Below, in pieces: positions 16,870-28,381 of a DNA stretch of 64,000 nucleotides. Both the position numbers and the translations under genes were made by a program. Every line of letters begins with the position of its first letter. Position 1 is the stretch's first letter. The DNA is from Gammaproteobacteria bacterium (GTDB taxonomy: Bacteria; Pseudomonadota; Gammaproteobacteria; Nevskiales; Nevskiaceae): positions 4,111 to 68,110 of the forward strand of contig JACPFV010000033.1 of assembly GCA_016182805.1 (NCBI GenBank), given 5' to 3'. The notes under the pieces were generated by a model that saw nothing but the letters and a program-made list of their open reading frames with translations, was not told the DNA's origin and made no database searches.

Positions 16870-19158
16870 TTAGAACTGATAGCCCAGCGTGATGAAGACG
16901 TTGTCGCGGTCGCGCAAGGCGTCGCGGTCGCCGCCGCCCGTGAACCAGGTGTAGCGGACCTCGCCGATGAACTTGGACAGATAGTCGAAGCGCAGGCCCT
17001 GAAGGATCTGCTTGCGCCCCTCGACGAAGTTGCCGCCGATGCCCGGCGTGATGCCGTCGACGTCGTGGAAGAAGCCGCTCAGCCACTCGATGTTGGCGCC
17101 GAACAGCGCGCTGTCCCAGCGCGGCAGGAAGACCAGGCGGTAGCCGTACGACAGGTCGGTTGGGAAATTCTCCAGCTTCTGCGCCGCCGGGTTCTGGCGC
17201 ATGCAGCGCGGGTTGATGTTGTCGACGCTGGCAACCGGGGTGGACGCCGAGGCGCAGCCGTCGCCGTCGTCCGGGCTGGAGATCTGGCCGGTCCGCAGGT
17301 CGGCCGGCTGGATGCCGCGCGTGCCATCCGCGCCATGGGAGATGTGCGTGTCGGCGCCCGCGCCGTTGAATTGCAGCTCGTCGAGACCGGGCATGTCGAA
17401 CACCTGGGTCGCACCCATTTCGAGCAGGAAGGTGATCTGGGAGGCATTGATCGGGTTGTCGCCGCCGATCAGGCGCAGCAGCGTGGTTCCGAACTGGCCG
17501 ACTTTCAAGCGCTCGTAGCCGCGGATGTACTGGCCCGGCTGGATCAGGTTGCCCTCGTTGCCGCGATACACGGCGACGAAGTTCGCGGTCGCCGACCGCT
17601 CGGACGGGATGACCGACGCGCCGATGTTGAGGTCGGTTTCCGGAAACGCCGGACTCACCGCCGCCAGCGTCAGGTCCACGGTGTGGATCTGCACCGGAAG
17701 ATTGGGGCGGTACGCGAACTCGCCCGCCCAGGCCCAGTCGCCGACCGTGGTGTTGAACGAGGCGCCGTACAGCTTCACGTTCTCCGGATACTCGATGAAC
17801 AGCTTGGCTTCATCCACCGGCAGCGGGTCGCGGCCGTCCGCCGGGTAATCCAGGTCGCCGGGGCTGTCCGGCCGCGGGGTGAACTGGCACGCGGCGAGCG
17901 TGGCGAGCAGGTTGGCGCCGGGGCCGCCGCCGGTGTCGTTGGGCAGGCAACCGTCGCCGGCGGCGATGAAGCTCACGCTGGGGACGTAGGAGTGGTAGTT
18001 CGCGAAATAGAAGCCCAGCTCGGTGCCGTTGTTGAAGTCCTCCAGGAACAGCTTCAGCGCCGCGCCGTACTGGCCGCCGTCGCTCGGCAGCCGCCGCTTT
18101 TCCTCGTCCAGGTCGCGGTAGACCGTGCGGCCCGCGCGCGAGCCGAGCGTCTGCACCGGGTCCTGGCTGTTTTCGCGCGCCCGGTAGACGTTGCCCGGGT
18201 CCTCCGGCGCCTTGCCGAAGGACAGCATGGCGAAGCGGCCGCCGGCGCCCAGCACGTCACTCACGGAGAAAAAGCTCCCGACCGGATCCGGGATGAGCGG
18301 CTTCCATTCGTATTTGTAAAACACTTCCGTATTCAGGTTCTCGACGATTTCCGTACCCAGCACCAGCATGCCCGCCGGCTGCAGCAGTTCCTTGACGTCG
18401 AAGCCAGGGACGCGCAGGCGCGATTGATCCGGAGCGTTGATGGTGTTCAGACTGTTGACCAGCAGGAAGGCGCTTTCGCCCCAGTTCAACACCTGATTGC
18501 CAAGCTTGAAACTGACCTCGCGATCACCTAGAAGTTCCCCGAGCGGCAGGGTGCCGCTGACGTAGTAGTCCAGCACGTCGAAGTCGGTGCCCAACTGCGA
18601 CGTGCCGAGGGGGGACAGCTTCTCCCGCGCCTGAATCAGCGTCGTGTCCGGATGCACCAGCTCGTGGTCGACGTACTGGTCGTCGAAGAACCAGATCGTC
18701 CGGGCGAAGAAGTTGTAGTCGCCCAGCGAGAACGAGATGTCGGAGGTGAGCTTGGCATTGGCGTGAACGATGTCGCCCTTGTCGAACGCCAGGTTGCCGT
18801 CGTCGCCGTTGATGGCGTACGACCCCTGCGCGTTCACGTATTTCTCATTCTCGGCCAGGATGCTTGTGGTGCAGGTCGTGCCCTGGAAGGTGTTGGTACC
18901 TTCGGCTCCCGGCCCGCCGACGCCGTCGTCGCCGACGCGGCTGACGCACAGCCCCTTCTGCCCGGGGAGGTTCGTTTTCGCGATCAGCGTCGGATCGCGG
19001 CCCTCCGTGCGCCACATCGCGCCCACGGTGAACAGGTTCTCGATCTTGATGTTGACGTCGGCGACGTCGATTTCCAGGGCGGATGCCGGCGCGCAGGCCG
19101 CAACGGCGGACGCGGACGCCAGGACGCGAAGCAGGGGACGGACCAATAGACGGGTCAT
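16870..19158 (-). CDS. DUF1302 family outer-membrane protein
   Basis: 762 residues. A signal peptide (from MTRLLVRPLLRVLASASAVA to ASA) precedes the family start: VNIKIENLFTVGAMWRTEGR. Typical DUF1302 blocks follow: NAQGSYAINGDDGNLAFDKG, FKLGNQVLNWGES, LNTINAPDQSRLRVPG, a FYFANYHSYVP block, and a C-terminal FITLGYQF ending in Phe as outer-membrane barrels do. It is predicted to be a beta-barrel of unknown substrate. ATG 19158 is used because it begins the signal peptide directly. It is first in the operon with DUF1329, YCF48 and the RND transporter. Confidence 0.9.
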   Translation of the reverse strand: MTRLLVRPLLRVLASASAVAACAPASALEIDVADVNIKIENLFTVGAMWRTEGRDPTLIAKTNLPGQKGLCVSRVGDDGVGGPGAEGTNTFQGTTCTTSILAENEKYVNAQGSYAINGDDGNLAFDKGDIVHANAKLTSDISFSLGDYNFFARTIWFFDDQYVDHELVHPDTTLIQAREKLSPLGTSQLGTDFDVLDYYVSGTLPLGELLGDREVSFKLGNQVLNWGESAFLLVNSLNTINAPDQSRLRVPGFDVKELLQPAGMLVLGTEIVENLNTEVFYKYEWKPLIPDPVGSFFSVSDVLGAGGRFAMLSFGKAPEDPGNVYRARENSQDPVQTLGSRAGRTVYRDLDEEKRRLPSDGGQYGAALKLFLEDFNNGTELGFYFANYHSYVPSVSFIAAGDGCLPNDTGGGPGANLLATLAACQFTPRPDSPGDLDYPADGRDPLPVDEAKLFIEYPENVKLYGASFNTTVGDWAWAGEFAYRPNLPVQIHTVDLTLAAVSPAFPETDLNIGASVIPSERSATANFVAVYRGNEGNLIQPGQYIRGYERLKVGQFGTTLLRLIGGDNPINASQITFLLEMGATQVFDMPGLDELQFNGAGADTHISHGADGTRGIQPADLRTGQISSPDDGDGCASASTPVASVDNINPRCMRQNPAAQKLENFPTDLSYGYRLVFLPRWDSALFGANIEWLSGFFHDVDGITPGIGGNFVEGRKQILQGLRFDYLSKFIGEVRYTWFTGGGDRDALRDRDNVFITLGYQF

Positions 19159-19323
19159 AGGTCGAAAAACCTCAGCCGAAGCATCGGCGCGATAACGGGA
19201 AGATCGGGGAATGGCGGGCGGTGCCACCGCAACGGAAAAACGCGGCCCGGCGCCGAAGCGGTTCGAGTGTCGGGCCCAGCAGGTGCACCCCTCCTGCCAC
19301 AGGACATCCTCCAAACCTGTCTG

Positions 19324-19344
19324 AGGGCAAACGCTGCTTGCCCT
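19324..19344. promoter_or_regulatory. Inverted repeat in the 300-bp gap upstream of the DUF1302 operon
   Basis: AGGGCAA and TTGCCCT flank a 7-bp spacer, a plausible dimeric-repressor or activator site upstream of the transporter module. The gap between pilR and the DUF1302 gene (19159-19458) otherwise shows only an AT-rich patch (TTAATTTTCAA at about 19351-19361). I could not assign a convincing -35/-10 pair. Confidence 0.3.
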
Positions 19345-19458
19345 TTCTCATTAATTTTCAAGGCTCGCGGGGCGCCGGCCCCGCGTCGCGCAGTTTACTC
19401 AGAGGGTGCAGACGGCCGCAAGGCGAAGCCCCGGCGGGGCCGCGGAGCGCCAAAGCCT

Positions 19459-20780
<1,322 letters not shown>

Positions 20781-20784
<4 letters not shown>

Positions 20785-22385
20785 GTCGTATCGCGCGCTT
20801 CGGAGAAAACCAGGCGGAAGCAGGCGCCGCCGGACTGCGGCACGTAGGACAGCCGCGCCTGATTGTAATCGCACAGCTCGCGCGCCAGATAAAGCCCCAG
20901 CCCGGTGCCCTGGTGCGCGGTGGTGAAGAACGGCTCGAAGATGCGGTCGCGCAGGTCCCTGGGGATGCCGGGGCCGTTGTCGCGCACGTCCACGTACGGC
21001 AGGCCGCCGTCGAGGCGGCCGGCGGCCACGCGCACCCGCGTCGCGCGGCCGGCGCGAGCGCCGTGCTCGAAGCTGTTGTCCCACAGGTTGCCGAGCACCT
21101 GCTGCAAGTGGCTGGAGTCGAAGCGCACGCGCAGGCCGGCCGGCACCTCGCCCAGCTCGATCGTGCGCGGGCGCCCGGCGTAGGCCTCCTGGTACTGCGC
21201 CGCCGCCTGCTCCAGCCAGGGCTTCAGCTCGATCGCGCTGGGCGCGGCACCGTCGCGCCGCGACAGGTTGAGGACGTCGCGCACGATCTTGTCGATGCGC
21301 CGGCAATGGCGCTGGATCATGTCCAGCAGGCGGCGGTCCTCGCCCGCCACGACCTCGGACTCGGCCAGCAGCTGCCCGGCGTGGCTGATCGCGGACAAGG
21401 GATTGCGGATCTCATGCGCGATGCCGGCGGACAGGCGTCCGAGCGCGGCCAGCTTCATCTGCTGCGCCTGCGCGCGCAGCTCGTCGGCGCCGTCCAGCAG
21501 GCACAGCACCGGGGCGCTGGCGCCGTAGCCCAGGCGCGTGAAACGCGGGATCACCTCCTGCGCGCCGGGCGCCGCCAGCAGCGGCCCCGGCTCGTGCGCG
21601 GGGTTTTCCACCCAGGCCTCCAGCGTCGCCGCCAACCCCGGCAGGACCGCGCCGACCCGCTCGCCGGCGGCGTTCGGGCCGAGCTGGAGCAGGCGCTGCG
21701 CCGCGGCATTGAGCGCACGGACGCGGCCGCCCTCCACCACCAGCACCCCGGACTGCATGTGCTCGACGATGCTCTCGTTCAGGCGCGACAGGCTGGCCAG
21801 GTCGCTGCCCACGCGCTCGACCAGCAGCTCGCTCTTGCGCGCGCGCTGGGCGACGGCGTTGGCGGCGACGCCGGTGACGAACAGCATGCCGCCGAGGATG
21901 CCGGTCTGGGTGAAGTGCGAGGCGTCGATGCCGTCCTGCAACTGGCGGAACAGTTCCTCGCCGAACAGCGCCAGCGTGGCGCCGGCCGCCTGCATCACCG
22001 CCATGCGCGGCGACAGCACCAGGCTGCACCCGACCGCCGGCGTCAGCAGCAGCACGCCCATCCCGCTGGGCACGCCGCCGCTGGCATAGACCATCGATGT
22101 GGTCGCCAGCACGTCGGTGGCGAAATGCAGGTGCGCCTGCCAGTCGACGCGCGGCATGCGGTACAGCAGCGGCACCACCAGCAGCAGGGCGGCCAGCGCG
22201 TACAGGAGGCAGGTGCCGTAAAACCAGCGCGGCCGGACGTCGGCGAAGAACGAGGCGGCGTAGCCGCTCTGGTACAGGGTCAGCAGCAGGCCGACCAGCA
22301 GCAGCCGGTAAAGGGCCAGCGCGCGCAGGATGCGCCAGTCTTCCGGCGTGCCGTGCAGCGCCGCGTCGGAGACCGGGCCGATCAT
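20781..22385 (-). CDS. pilS: PAS-domain membrane histidine kinase, PilS type
   Basis: 534 residues. Six hydrophobic segments lie within the first 190 residues, followed by a PAS domain (LNESIVEHMQSGVLVVEGGR), a HisKA box with the phospho-acceptor in AGIAHEIRNPLSA near residue 323, and an ATPase domain with N (LGNLWDNSFEHGA), G1 (VRDNGPGIP) and G2 (GTGLGLYLA) boxes. This is the PilS layout, and its partner PilR follows directly. In pseudomonads PilS senses pilin in the inner membrane. The start lies 13 nt after the PP0621-like gene. Confidence 0.88.
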
Positions 22386-22398
22386 GCCGCCGCGGGCT

Positions 22399-22602
22399 TC
22401 ATTCCGCGCACCGGCCGCATAATCCCCGGCTGTTCAGCGTACCCTGCGGCACGTAGGTGCCGCACTTGGTGCAGCGCGCCATGGTCTCGAACTCGCGCGG
22501 CGGCCGCCCCGGCGGCGGCTGCAAGCCGGGAAACAGGCGCTGCAACAGCCGCCAGGCGATGTAGGCGGCGGCCAGGATCAACAGGATGCGCAGGAGGCTC
22601 AT
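22399..22602 (-). CDS. PP0621-like small membrane/zinc-ribbon protein
   Basis: 67 residues: one N-terminal membrane helix (LLRILLILAAAYIAWRLL), a proline-rich linker and a C-terminal four-cysteine module CTKCGTYVPQ ... GLCGRC that would bind zinc. The PP0621 family has this form and often lies beside pilS. It is first in a three-gene run with pilS and pilR. No function is established. Confidence 0.78.
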   Translation of the reverse strand: MSLLRILLILAAAYIAWRLLQRLFPGLQPPPGRPPREFETMARCTKCGTYVPQGTLNSRGLCGRCAE

Positions 22603-22692
22603 ACGCGTGCAGTTTAGCGGCGGGAAGCCCGTATTTCTTGGCGAGACCGGGGCTTTTGGGGGACAATTCGCCCCCTTTCAGGGAGCGTGTCC

Positions 22693-23856
<1,164 letters not shown>

Positions 23857-23867
23857 GCCGGGGCAGT

Positions 23868-23923
23868 GCCGAACCGACTCGATGTCGGTTCGGCCCGGCG
23901 AACGACCGGCCATGGATGGCCGG
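23868..23923 (+). other. Twin hairpins between sucC and sucD
   Basis: Stem 1: GCCGAACCGAC (23868-23878) pairs perfectly with 23884-23894, loop TCGAT. Stem 2: CCGGCCAT (23906-23913) pairs with 23916-23923. There is no U-tract, so they look like mRNA processing or stability elements rather than terminators. Confidence 0.6.
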
Positions 23924-23973
23924 ACAAGACGCAGCACCAGGGATGGGTCAACCAAATTCAGGAGAAAGATGCG

Positions 23974-24843
23974 ATGAGCATCCTTATTGACAAATCGACC
24001 AAGGTCATCTGCCAGGGCTTCACCGGCAAGCAGGGCACCTTTCACTCCGAGCAGGCGATCGCCTACGGCACCAACCTGGTCGGCGGCGTCACGCCGGGCC
24101 GCGGCGGCAGCAAGCACCTGGACCGCCCGGTATTCGACACCGTCCACGACGCGGTCAGGACCACCGGCGCCGACGCCAGCATGATCTACGTCCCGGCGCC
24201 GTTCGCCGGCGACGCGATCCTGGAAGCGGCCGATGCCGGCATCAAGGTCATCGTCTGCATCACCGAGGGCATTCCGGTGAACGACATGGTCAAGGTCAAG
24301 GCCGGTCTCGCCGGCAAGGACTGCGTGCTGGTCGGCCCGAACTGCCCCGGCGTCATCACGCCGGGCGAGTGCAAGATCGGCATCATGCCGGGCCACATCC
24401 ACAAGCCGGGCAAGGTCGGCATCGTGTCGCGCTCCGGCACGCTGACCTATGAGGCGGTGTGGCAGACCACCCAGATCGGGCTGGGCCAGTCCACCTGCGT
24501 GGGCATCGGCGGCGACCCGGTGCACGGCATGGGCTTCATCGACGTCATCAAGCGCTTCGAGGCCGACCCGCAGACCGAGGGCATCATCATGGTCGGCGAG
24601 ATCGGCGGCTCCAAGGAAGAAGAAGCGGCCGAGTACATCAAGAAGAGCGTGAAGAAGCCGGTGGTCGCCTACATCGCCGGCGTCACCGCCCCGGCGGGCA
24701 AGCGCATGGGCCACGCCGGCGCGATCATCTCCGGCGGCAAGGGCACGGCCGACGACAAGTTCAAGGCGCTGGAGACCGCCGGCGTCCGCACCGTGCGTTC
24801 CCCGGCCGACCTCGGCAAGACCATCAAGGCGGCGCTGGGCTGA
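23974..24843 (+). CDS. sucD: Succinyl-CoA synthetase alpha subunit
   Basis: 289 residues starting [20 protein letters not shown], with an AGGAG ribosome-binding site. The CoA-binding Rossmann part includes [14 protein letters not shown] and GPNCPGVI. The phospho-histidine lies in the conserved [14 protein letters not shown] near the C-terminus. It forms the heterodimer or heterotetramer with SucC. It is followed by the palindromic repeat that separates it from nadE. Confidence 0.97.
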   Translation: MSILIDKSTKVICQGFTGKQGTFHSEQAIAYGTNLVGGVTPGRGGSKHLDRPVFDTVHDAVRTTGADASMIYVPAPFAGDAILEAADAGIKVIVCITEGIPVNDMVKVKAGLAGKDCVLVGPNCPGVITPGECKIGIMPGHIHKPGKVGIVSRSGTLTYEAVWQTTQIGLGQSTCVGIGGDPVHGMGFIDVIKRFEADPQTEGIIMVGEIGGSKEEEAAEYIKKSVKKPVVAYIAGVTAPAGKRMGHAGAIISGGKGTADDKFKALETAGVRTVRSPADLGKTIKAALG

Positions 24844-24856
24844 TCCAAAGAAAGGC

Positions 24857-24940
24857 GTTTCGCACAGAGCCGCAGAGATCGCGGAGAAGAACATGAAATC
24901 TTTTCCTTCGACTCCGTGTCTCTGTGTCTCCGTGCGAAAC
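24857..24940. repeat. Dispersed imperfect palindrome between sucD and nadE
   Basis: Terminal arms GTTTCGCAC (24857-24865) and GTGCGAAAC (24932-24940) pair perfectly. The inner parts (CAGAG/GGAGA-type words) pair at most positions, giving a long imperfect hairpin. The left arm resembles the sequence at 61729-61748 (AAAGGC then TTCGCACAGAGCC in both), so this is a multi-copy element. It fills almost all of the sucD-nadE gap. Confidence 0.75.
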
Positions 24941-24949
24941 CGGCTTTAG

Positions 24950-26563
24950 ATGTCCCAAACCCTGCGCCTGGCCGCCGCCCAGTTGAACCTCTGGGTCGGC
25001 GACGTGGAAGGCAATGTCGCCAAGATCGTCGCGGCGGCCGGCGACGCGCGCGACCGGCTGCACGCCGATCTGGTCGCGATGCCGGAGCTGGCCTTGCTCG
25101 GCTATCCGCCGGACGACCTGCTGCTGCGCTCCGGGCTGCCCGCGAAGATCGAGGCCGGGCTGGAGCGCATCCGCAGCGCGGTCCACGGCATCCACGTCGT
25201 CGTCGGCCACCCGGAGTACGTGGGCGACGACATCTACAACGCCGCCTCGATCTTCCGCGACGGCCAGCTCGTCCGGCGCGCGCGCAAGCAGCTGCTGCCC
25301 AACTACGGCGTGTTCGACGAGAAGCGCCATTTCAAGCCCGGCCGCGACACCACGGTGTTCGACCTGAAGGGCGTGCCGGTGGCGCTGTGCATCTGCGAGG
25401 ACATCTGGGGCCCCAACCCCGCCGCCGCGGCCAAGGCGGCCGGCGCCAAGCTGCTGCTCAACATCAACGCCTCGCCGTTCACCCTGGGCAAGTCGGCCGA
25501 GCGCGAAGGCGTGTTCCACGCGCGCGTGGCGGAAACCGGCCTGCCGCTGATGTACGTCAACATGGTCGGCGGCCAGGACGACCTGATCTTCGACGGCGAC
25601 TCCACCGCCGTGAACCGCGACGGCACGCTGGGCTTTCGCGCGCCGCTGTTCGAGGAAGGGGTCTATCTCGCCGAATTCGAGGACGGCTTCTTCCGCGGCG
25701 CGGTGCGCACGCCGGCCACCGACGAGGCCGTGGTCTACAAGGGCCTGGTGCAGGCGATCCGCGACTACGTCAACCGCAACGGCTTCAAGGGCGCGCTGCT
25801 GGGCATGTCCGGCGGCGTGGATTCCGCGCTGGTCGCGGCCCTGGCGGCCGACGCGCTGGGCCCGGAGCGCGTGTGGGGCGTGTCCCTGCCCTCGCGCTAC
25901 ACCGCCGACATATCCAACGAGGACGCGCGGCTGGAGGCGCAGGCCCTGGGCATCCGCTACTCGACGCTGGCGATCGAGCCGGCGTTCAAGGCCTTCCTGC
26001 ACACGCTGGAGCCGGCGTTCGCGGGCCGTGCGGCCGACCTGGCCGAGGAAAACCTGCAATCGCGCTGCCGCGGCGTGCTGCTGATGGCCCTGTCCAACAA
26101 GTTCGGCCACGTGGTGCTGACCACCGGCAACAAGAGCGAGATGGCGGCGGGCTACGCCACGCTGTACGGCGACATGGCCGGCGGCTTCGCGCCGATCAAG
26201 GACGTGTACAAGACCCTGGTGTACCGGCTCGCGCGCTACCGCAACTCCCTCGCCCCCGTTATCCCGGAGCGCGTGCTGACGCGCGCGCCCTCCGCCGAAC
26301 TGCGCCCGGACCAGACCGACCAGGATTCGCTGCCGCCGTACGCGACGCTGGACGCAATCCTGGAGGCGTACGTGGAGGCGCAGCGATCGATCCCCGAGAT
26401 CGTGGCGCTGGGCTACGCGCAGGACACGGTCGAGCGGGTCGCCTCGATGGTGCGCAAGTCCGAATACAAGCGCCGCCAGGCGCCGCCGGGGCCGAAGGTC
26501 ACGCGGCGCGCGTTCGGGCGCGACCGGCGGTACCCGATCACCGCCGTTTACGGCGACATCTGA
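24950..26563 (+). CDS. nadE: Glutamine-dependent NAD+ synthetase
   Basis: 537 residues in two domains. The N-terminal nitrilase-type glutaminase has its Glu-Lys-Cys triad in MPELALLGYPPDD, RKQLLPNYGVFDEK and VALCICEDIWG. The C-terminal NAD synthetase has the ATP-pyrophosphatase loop LGMSGGVDSALVAAL near residue 285 and TTGNKSEMAAGYATLYGD. It amidates deamido-NAD to NAD+ using glutamine. The ATG at 24950 has no clear ribosome-binding site because the dispersed palindrome ends 9 nt before it. Confidence 0.95.
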   Translation: MSQTLRLAAAQLNLWVGDVEGNVAKIVAAAGDARDRLHADLVAMPELALLGYPPDDLLLRSGLPAKIEAGLERIRSAVHGIHVVVGHPEYVGDDIYNAASIFRDGQLVRRARKQLLPNYGVFDEKRHFKPGRDTTVFDLKGVPVALCICEDIWGPNPAAAAKAAGAKLLLNINASPFTLGKSAEREGVFHARVAETGLPLMYVNMVGGQDDLIFDGDSTAVNRDGTLGFRAPLFEEGVYLAEFEDGFFRGAVRTPATDEAVVYKGLVQAIRDYVNRNGFKGALLGMSGGVDSALVAALAADALGPERVWGVSLPSRYTADISNEDARLEAQALGIRYSTLAIEPAFKAFLHTLEPAFAGRAADLAEENLQSRCRGVLLMALSNKFGHVVLTTGNKSEMAAGYATLYGDMAGGFAPIKDVYKTLVYRLARYRNSLAPVIPERVLTRAPSAELRPDQTDQDSLPPYATLDAILEAYVEAQRSIPEIVALGYAQDTVERVASMVRKSEYKRRQAPPGPKVTRRAFGRDRRYPITAVYGDI

Positions 26564-26572
26564 TCGGCGGGC

Positions 26573-27367
26573 TCAGCCGCGCTCCGGCGTCGCAGCGGAG
26601 TTGGCGTCCAGCACCCTGCGCGCTTCCGCCGCCTGCTCTTCCATGCCCAGTTCGCGGTAACTGGCTTCGAGCCGCTTCAAGGCGTCCAGCGTGGCCGGCG
26701 CACCCGGGTATTGGGCGACGATCTGCTCGGCGCGCTTGATCGCGGCAACATGCGCGCCGCGGCGCACGTAGAACTTGACGACGTTCAGCTCGTGCTGCGC
26801 CAGGCGGTTGCGCAGGAACACCATGCGCGCGCGGGCGTCGCCGACGTAGCGGCTGCCCGGGAAGCGCTGGATCAGCAGCGCGAAGTCGTCGAAAGCGCGG
26901 CGCGCGTAGCTGACGTCGCTCTTGCTCGGGTCGTAGTACGGCAGGCCGTCGAACAGGCTGTCGCCGCGCTGGAAGTTGATCAGGCCGCGCAGGTAGTAGA
27001 CGTAGTCCACCTGCTCGTGGCGCGGGTGCTCCTTGAGGAAGCGGTCGGCGGCCGACAGCGCGTTCTCGGTCTCGAAGTTGCGGTAGCGCGCATAGACGCC
27101 TTCGAGCTGCGCCTGGGTGGCGTAGGCGGTGAAGGGGTAGCGCGTGAGGATCTGGTCGTAGCGCAGGATCGCGCCGGCGAAGTCGGACGAGTCCAGCGCC
27201 TGCCGCGCCTGCTTATACAATGCACCGGCTTCGAGGCGCAGTTCGCGGTCGGTCAGCTGCTTGTTGAACGGGTTGATCGGGCGGGGCTTGTCGCCGTCGG
27301 AAGCGCAGGCCGCGAGCAGAGCGGCGACCAGCACCACGGCGAGCCGAATTCCAGGGCGCGCAGGCAT
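26573..27367 (-). CDS. bamD: BamD, outer-membrane protein assembly lipoprotein
   Basis: 264 residues. A lipoprotein signal ends LLAAC/ASDGD and the mature protein has five TPR-like units (for example DFAGAILRYDQILTRYPFTA and RNRLAQHELNVVKFYVRRG), with the BamD block YYLRGLINFQRGDSLFDGLP. BamD is an essential component of the BAM complex that inserts outer-membrane barrels. It is head to head with rluD: the two start codons are 12 bp apart. A TATACT -10 box lies at 27406-27401, inside the rluD start region. Confidence 0.95.
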   Translation of the reverse strand: MPARPGIRLAVVLVAALLAACASDGDKPRPINPFNKQLTDRELRLEAGALYKQARQALDSSDFAGAILRYDQILTRYPFTAYATQAQLEGVYARYRNFETENALSAADRFLKEHPRHEQVDYVYYLRGLINFQRGDSLFDGLPYYDPSKSDVSYARRAFDDFALLIQRFPGSRYVGDARARMVFLRNRLAQHELNVVKFYVRRGAHVAAIKRAEQIVAQYPGAPATLDALKRLEASYRELGMEEQAAEARRVLDANSAATPERG

Positions 27368-27379
27368 TGACACGAAGGG

Positions 27380-28381
27380 ATGGACTTGAAAAGGACCCGA
27401 AGTATAGCCGAAGACCCCACACCGCCCGTTTTGACGGCGGCGGTGCCCGCGGAGTTGCATGGCACGCGCCTGGACGCCGCCGCCGCGCGGCTGTTCCCGG
27501 ACTATTCGCGCGCGCGCCTGCAAGCCTGGATCGAGGAGGGCCGGCTCACGGTCAACGGCGCCGCGGCGCCGCGCTCGCGCGACCCGGTGCGCACCGGCGA
27601 CCGCCTGGAGCTGGAGCCGGTGGTCGAGGTCGAGCACGCGATCATGGCGCAGGACATCCCGCTGGACGTGGTCTACGAGGACCGCCACATCGCGATCGTC
27701 AACAAGCCGGCCGGGCTCACCGTCCACCCCGGCGCCGGCCAGTCCGACCGCACCCTGCAGAACGCCCTGCTGCACCGCTACCCGCAAACCGCCAAGGTGC
27801 CGCGCGCCGGCATCATCCATCGCCTGGACAAGGACACCTCCGGGATCCTGGTGGTGGCGCTGACGCTCAAGGCGCACACGCGGCTGGTGGAGACGCTGGC
27901 GGCGCGCGAGATCAGGCGCGAGTACGACGCGCTGGTCGCCGGCGTGCTGCCGGCCGGCGGCACCATCGAGGCGCCGATCGGCCGCCACCCGCACGACCGC
28001 ATCAAGATGGCGGTGGTGGACGACGGCCGGCCCGCCGTCACGCATTACCGCGTGATCGAGCGTTTCACGCATCACACGCTGCTGTCGGTACGCCTGGAAA
28101 CCGGCCGCACGCACCAGATCCGCGTGCACCTGGCGCACATGAAGCACCCCATCGTCGGCGACGCGGTCTACAGCGACCGCAACGTGCGCGGCCAGTTTCC
28201 GGAGCCGTTGCGGCAGAAGCTCAAGACCTTTCCGCGCCAGGCGCTGCACGCGCGCGAACTGGAGCTGGCGCATCCCGCGACCGGCAAGACCGTGCATGCG
28301 AGCGCGCCGATGCCGGCGGACATGCGGGAGCTGGTGGTCGAGTTGCGCCAGCACGCGGCGCAGGGCGGCGCGCGCAGATGA
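27380..28381 (+). CDS. rluD: 23S rRNA pseudouridine synthase RluD
   Basis: 333 residues. An S4 RNA-binding domain (RLFPDYSRARLQAWIEEGRL) is followed by the RluA-type catalytic domain: GIIHRLDKDTSGILVVA contains the catalytic Asp, and LETGRTHQIRVHLAHMKHPI follows. It modifies helix 69 of 23S rRNA in E. coli. The ATG at 27380 leaves only 12 bp to the divergent bamD start and overlaps the probable bamD promoter, so the true start could be an internal TTG or GTG about 50-65 nt later. It overlaps pgeF by 4 nt. Confidence 0.94.
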   Translation: MDLKRTRSIAEDPTPPVLTAAVPAELHGTRLDAAAARLFPDYSRARLQAWIEEGRLTVNGAAAPRSRDPVRTGDRLELEPVVEVEHAIMAQDIPLDVVYEDRHIAIVNKPAGLTVHPGAGQSDRTLQNALLHRYPQTAKVPRAGIIHRLDKDTSGILVVALTLKAHTRLVETLAAREIRREYDALVAGVLPAGGTIEAPIGRHPHDRIKMAVVDDGRPAVTHYRVIERFTHHTLLSVRLETGRTHQIRVHLAHMKHPIVGDAVYSDRNVRGQFPEPLRQKLKTFPRQALHARELELAHPATGKTVHASAPMPADMRELVVELRQHAAQGGARR

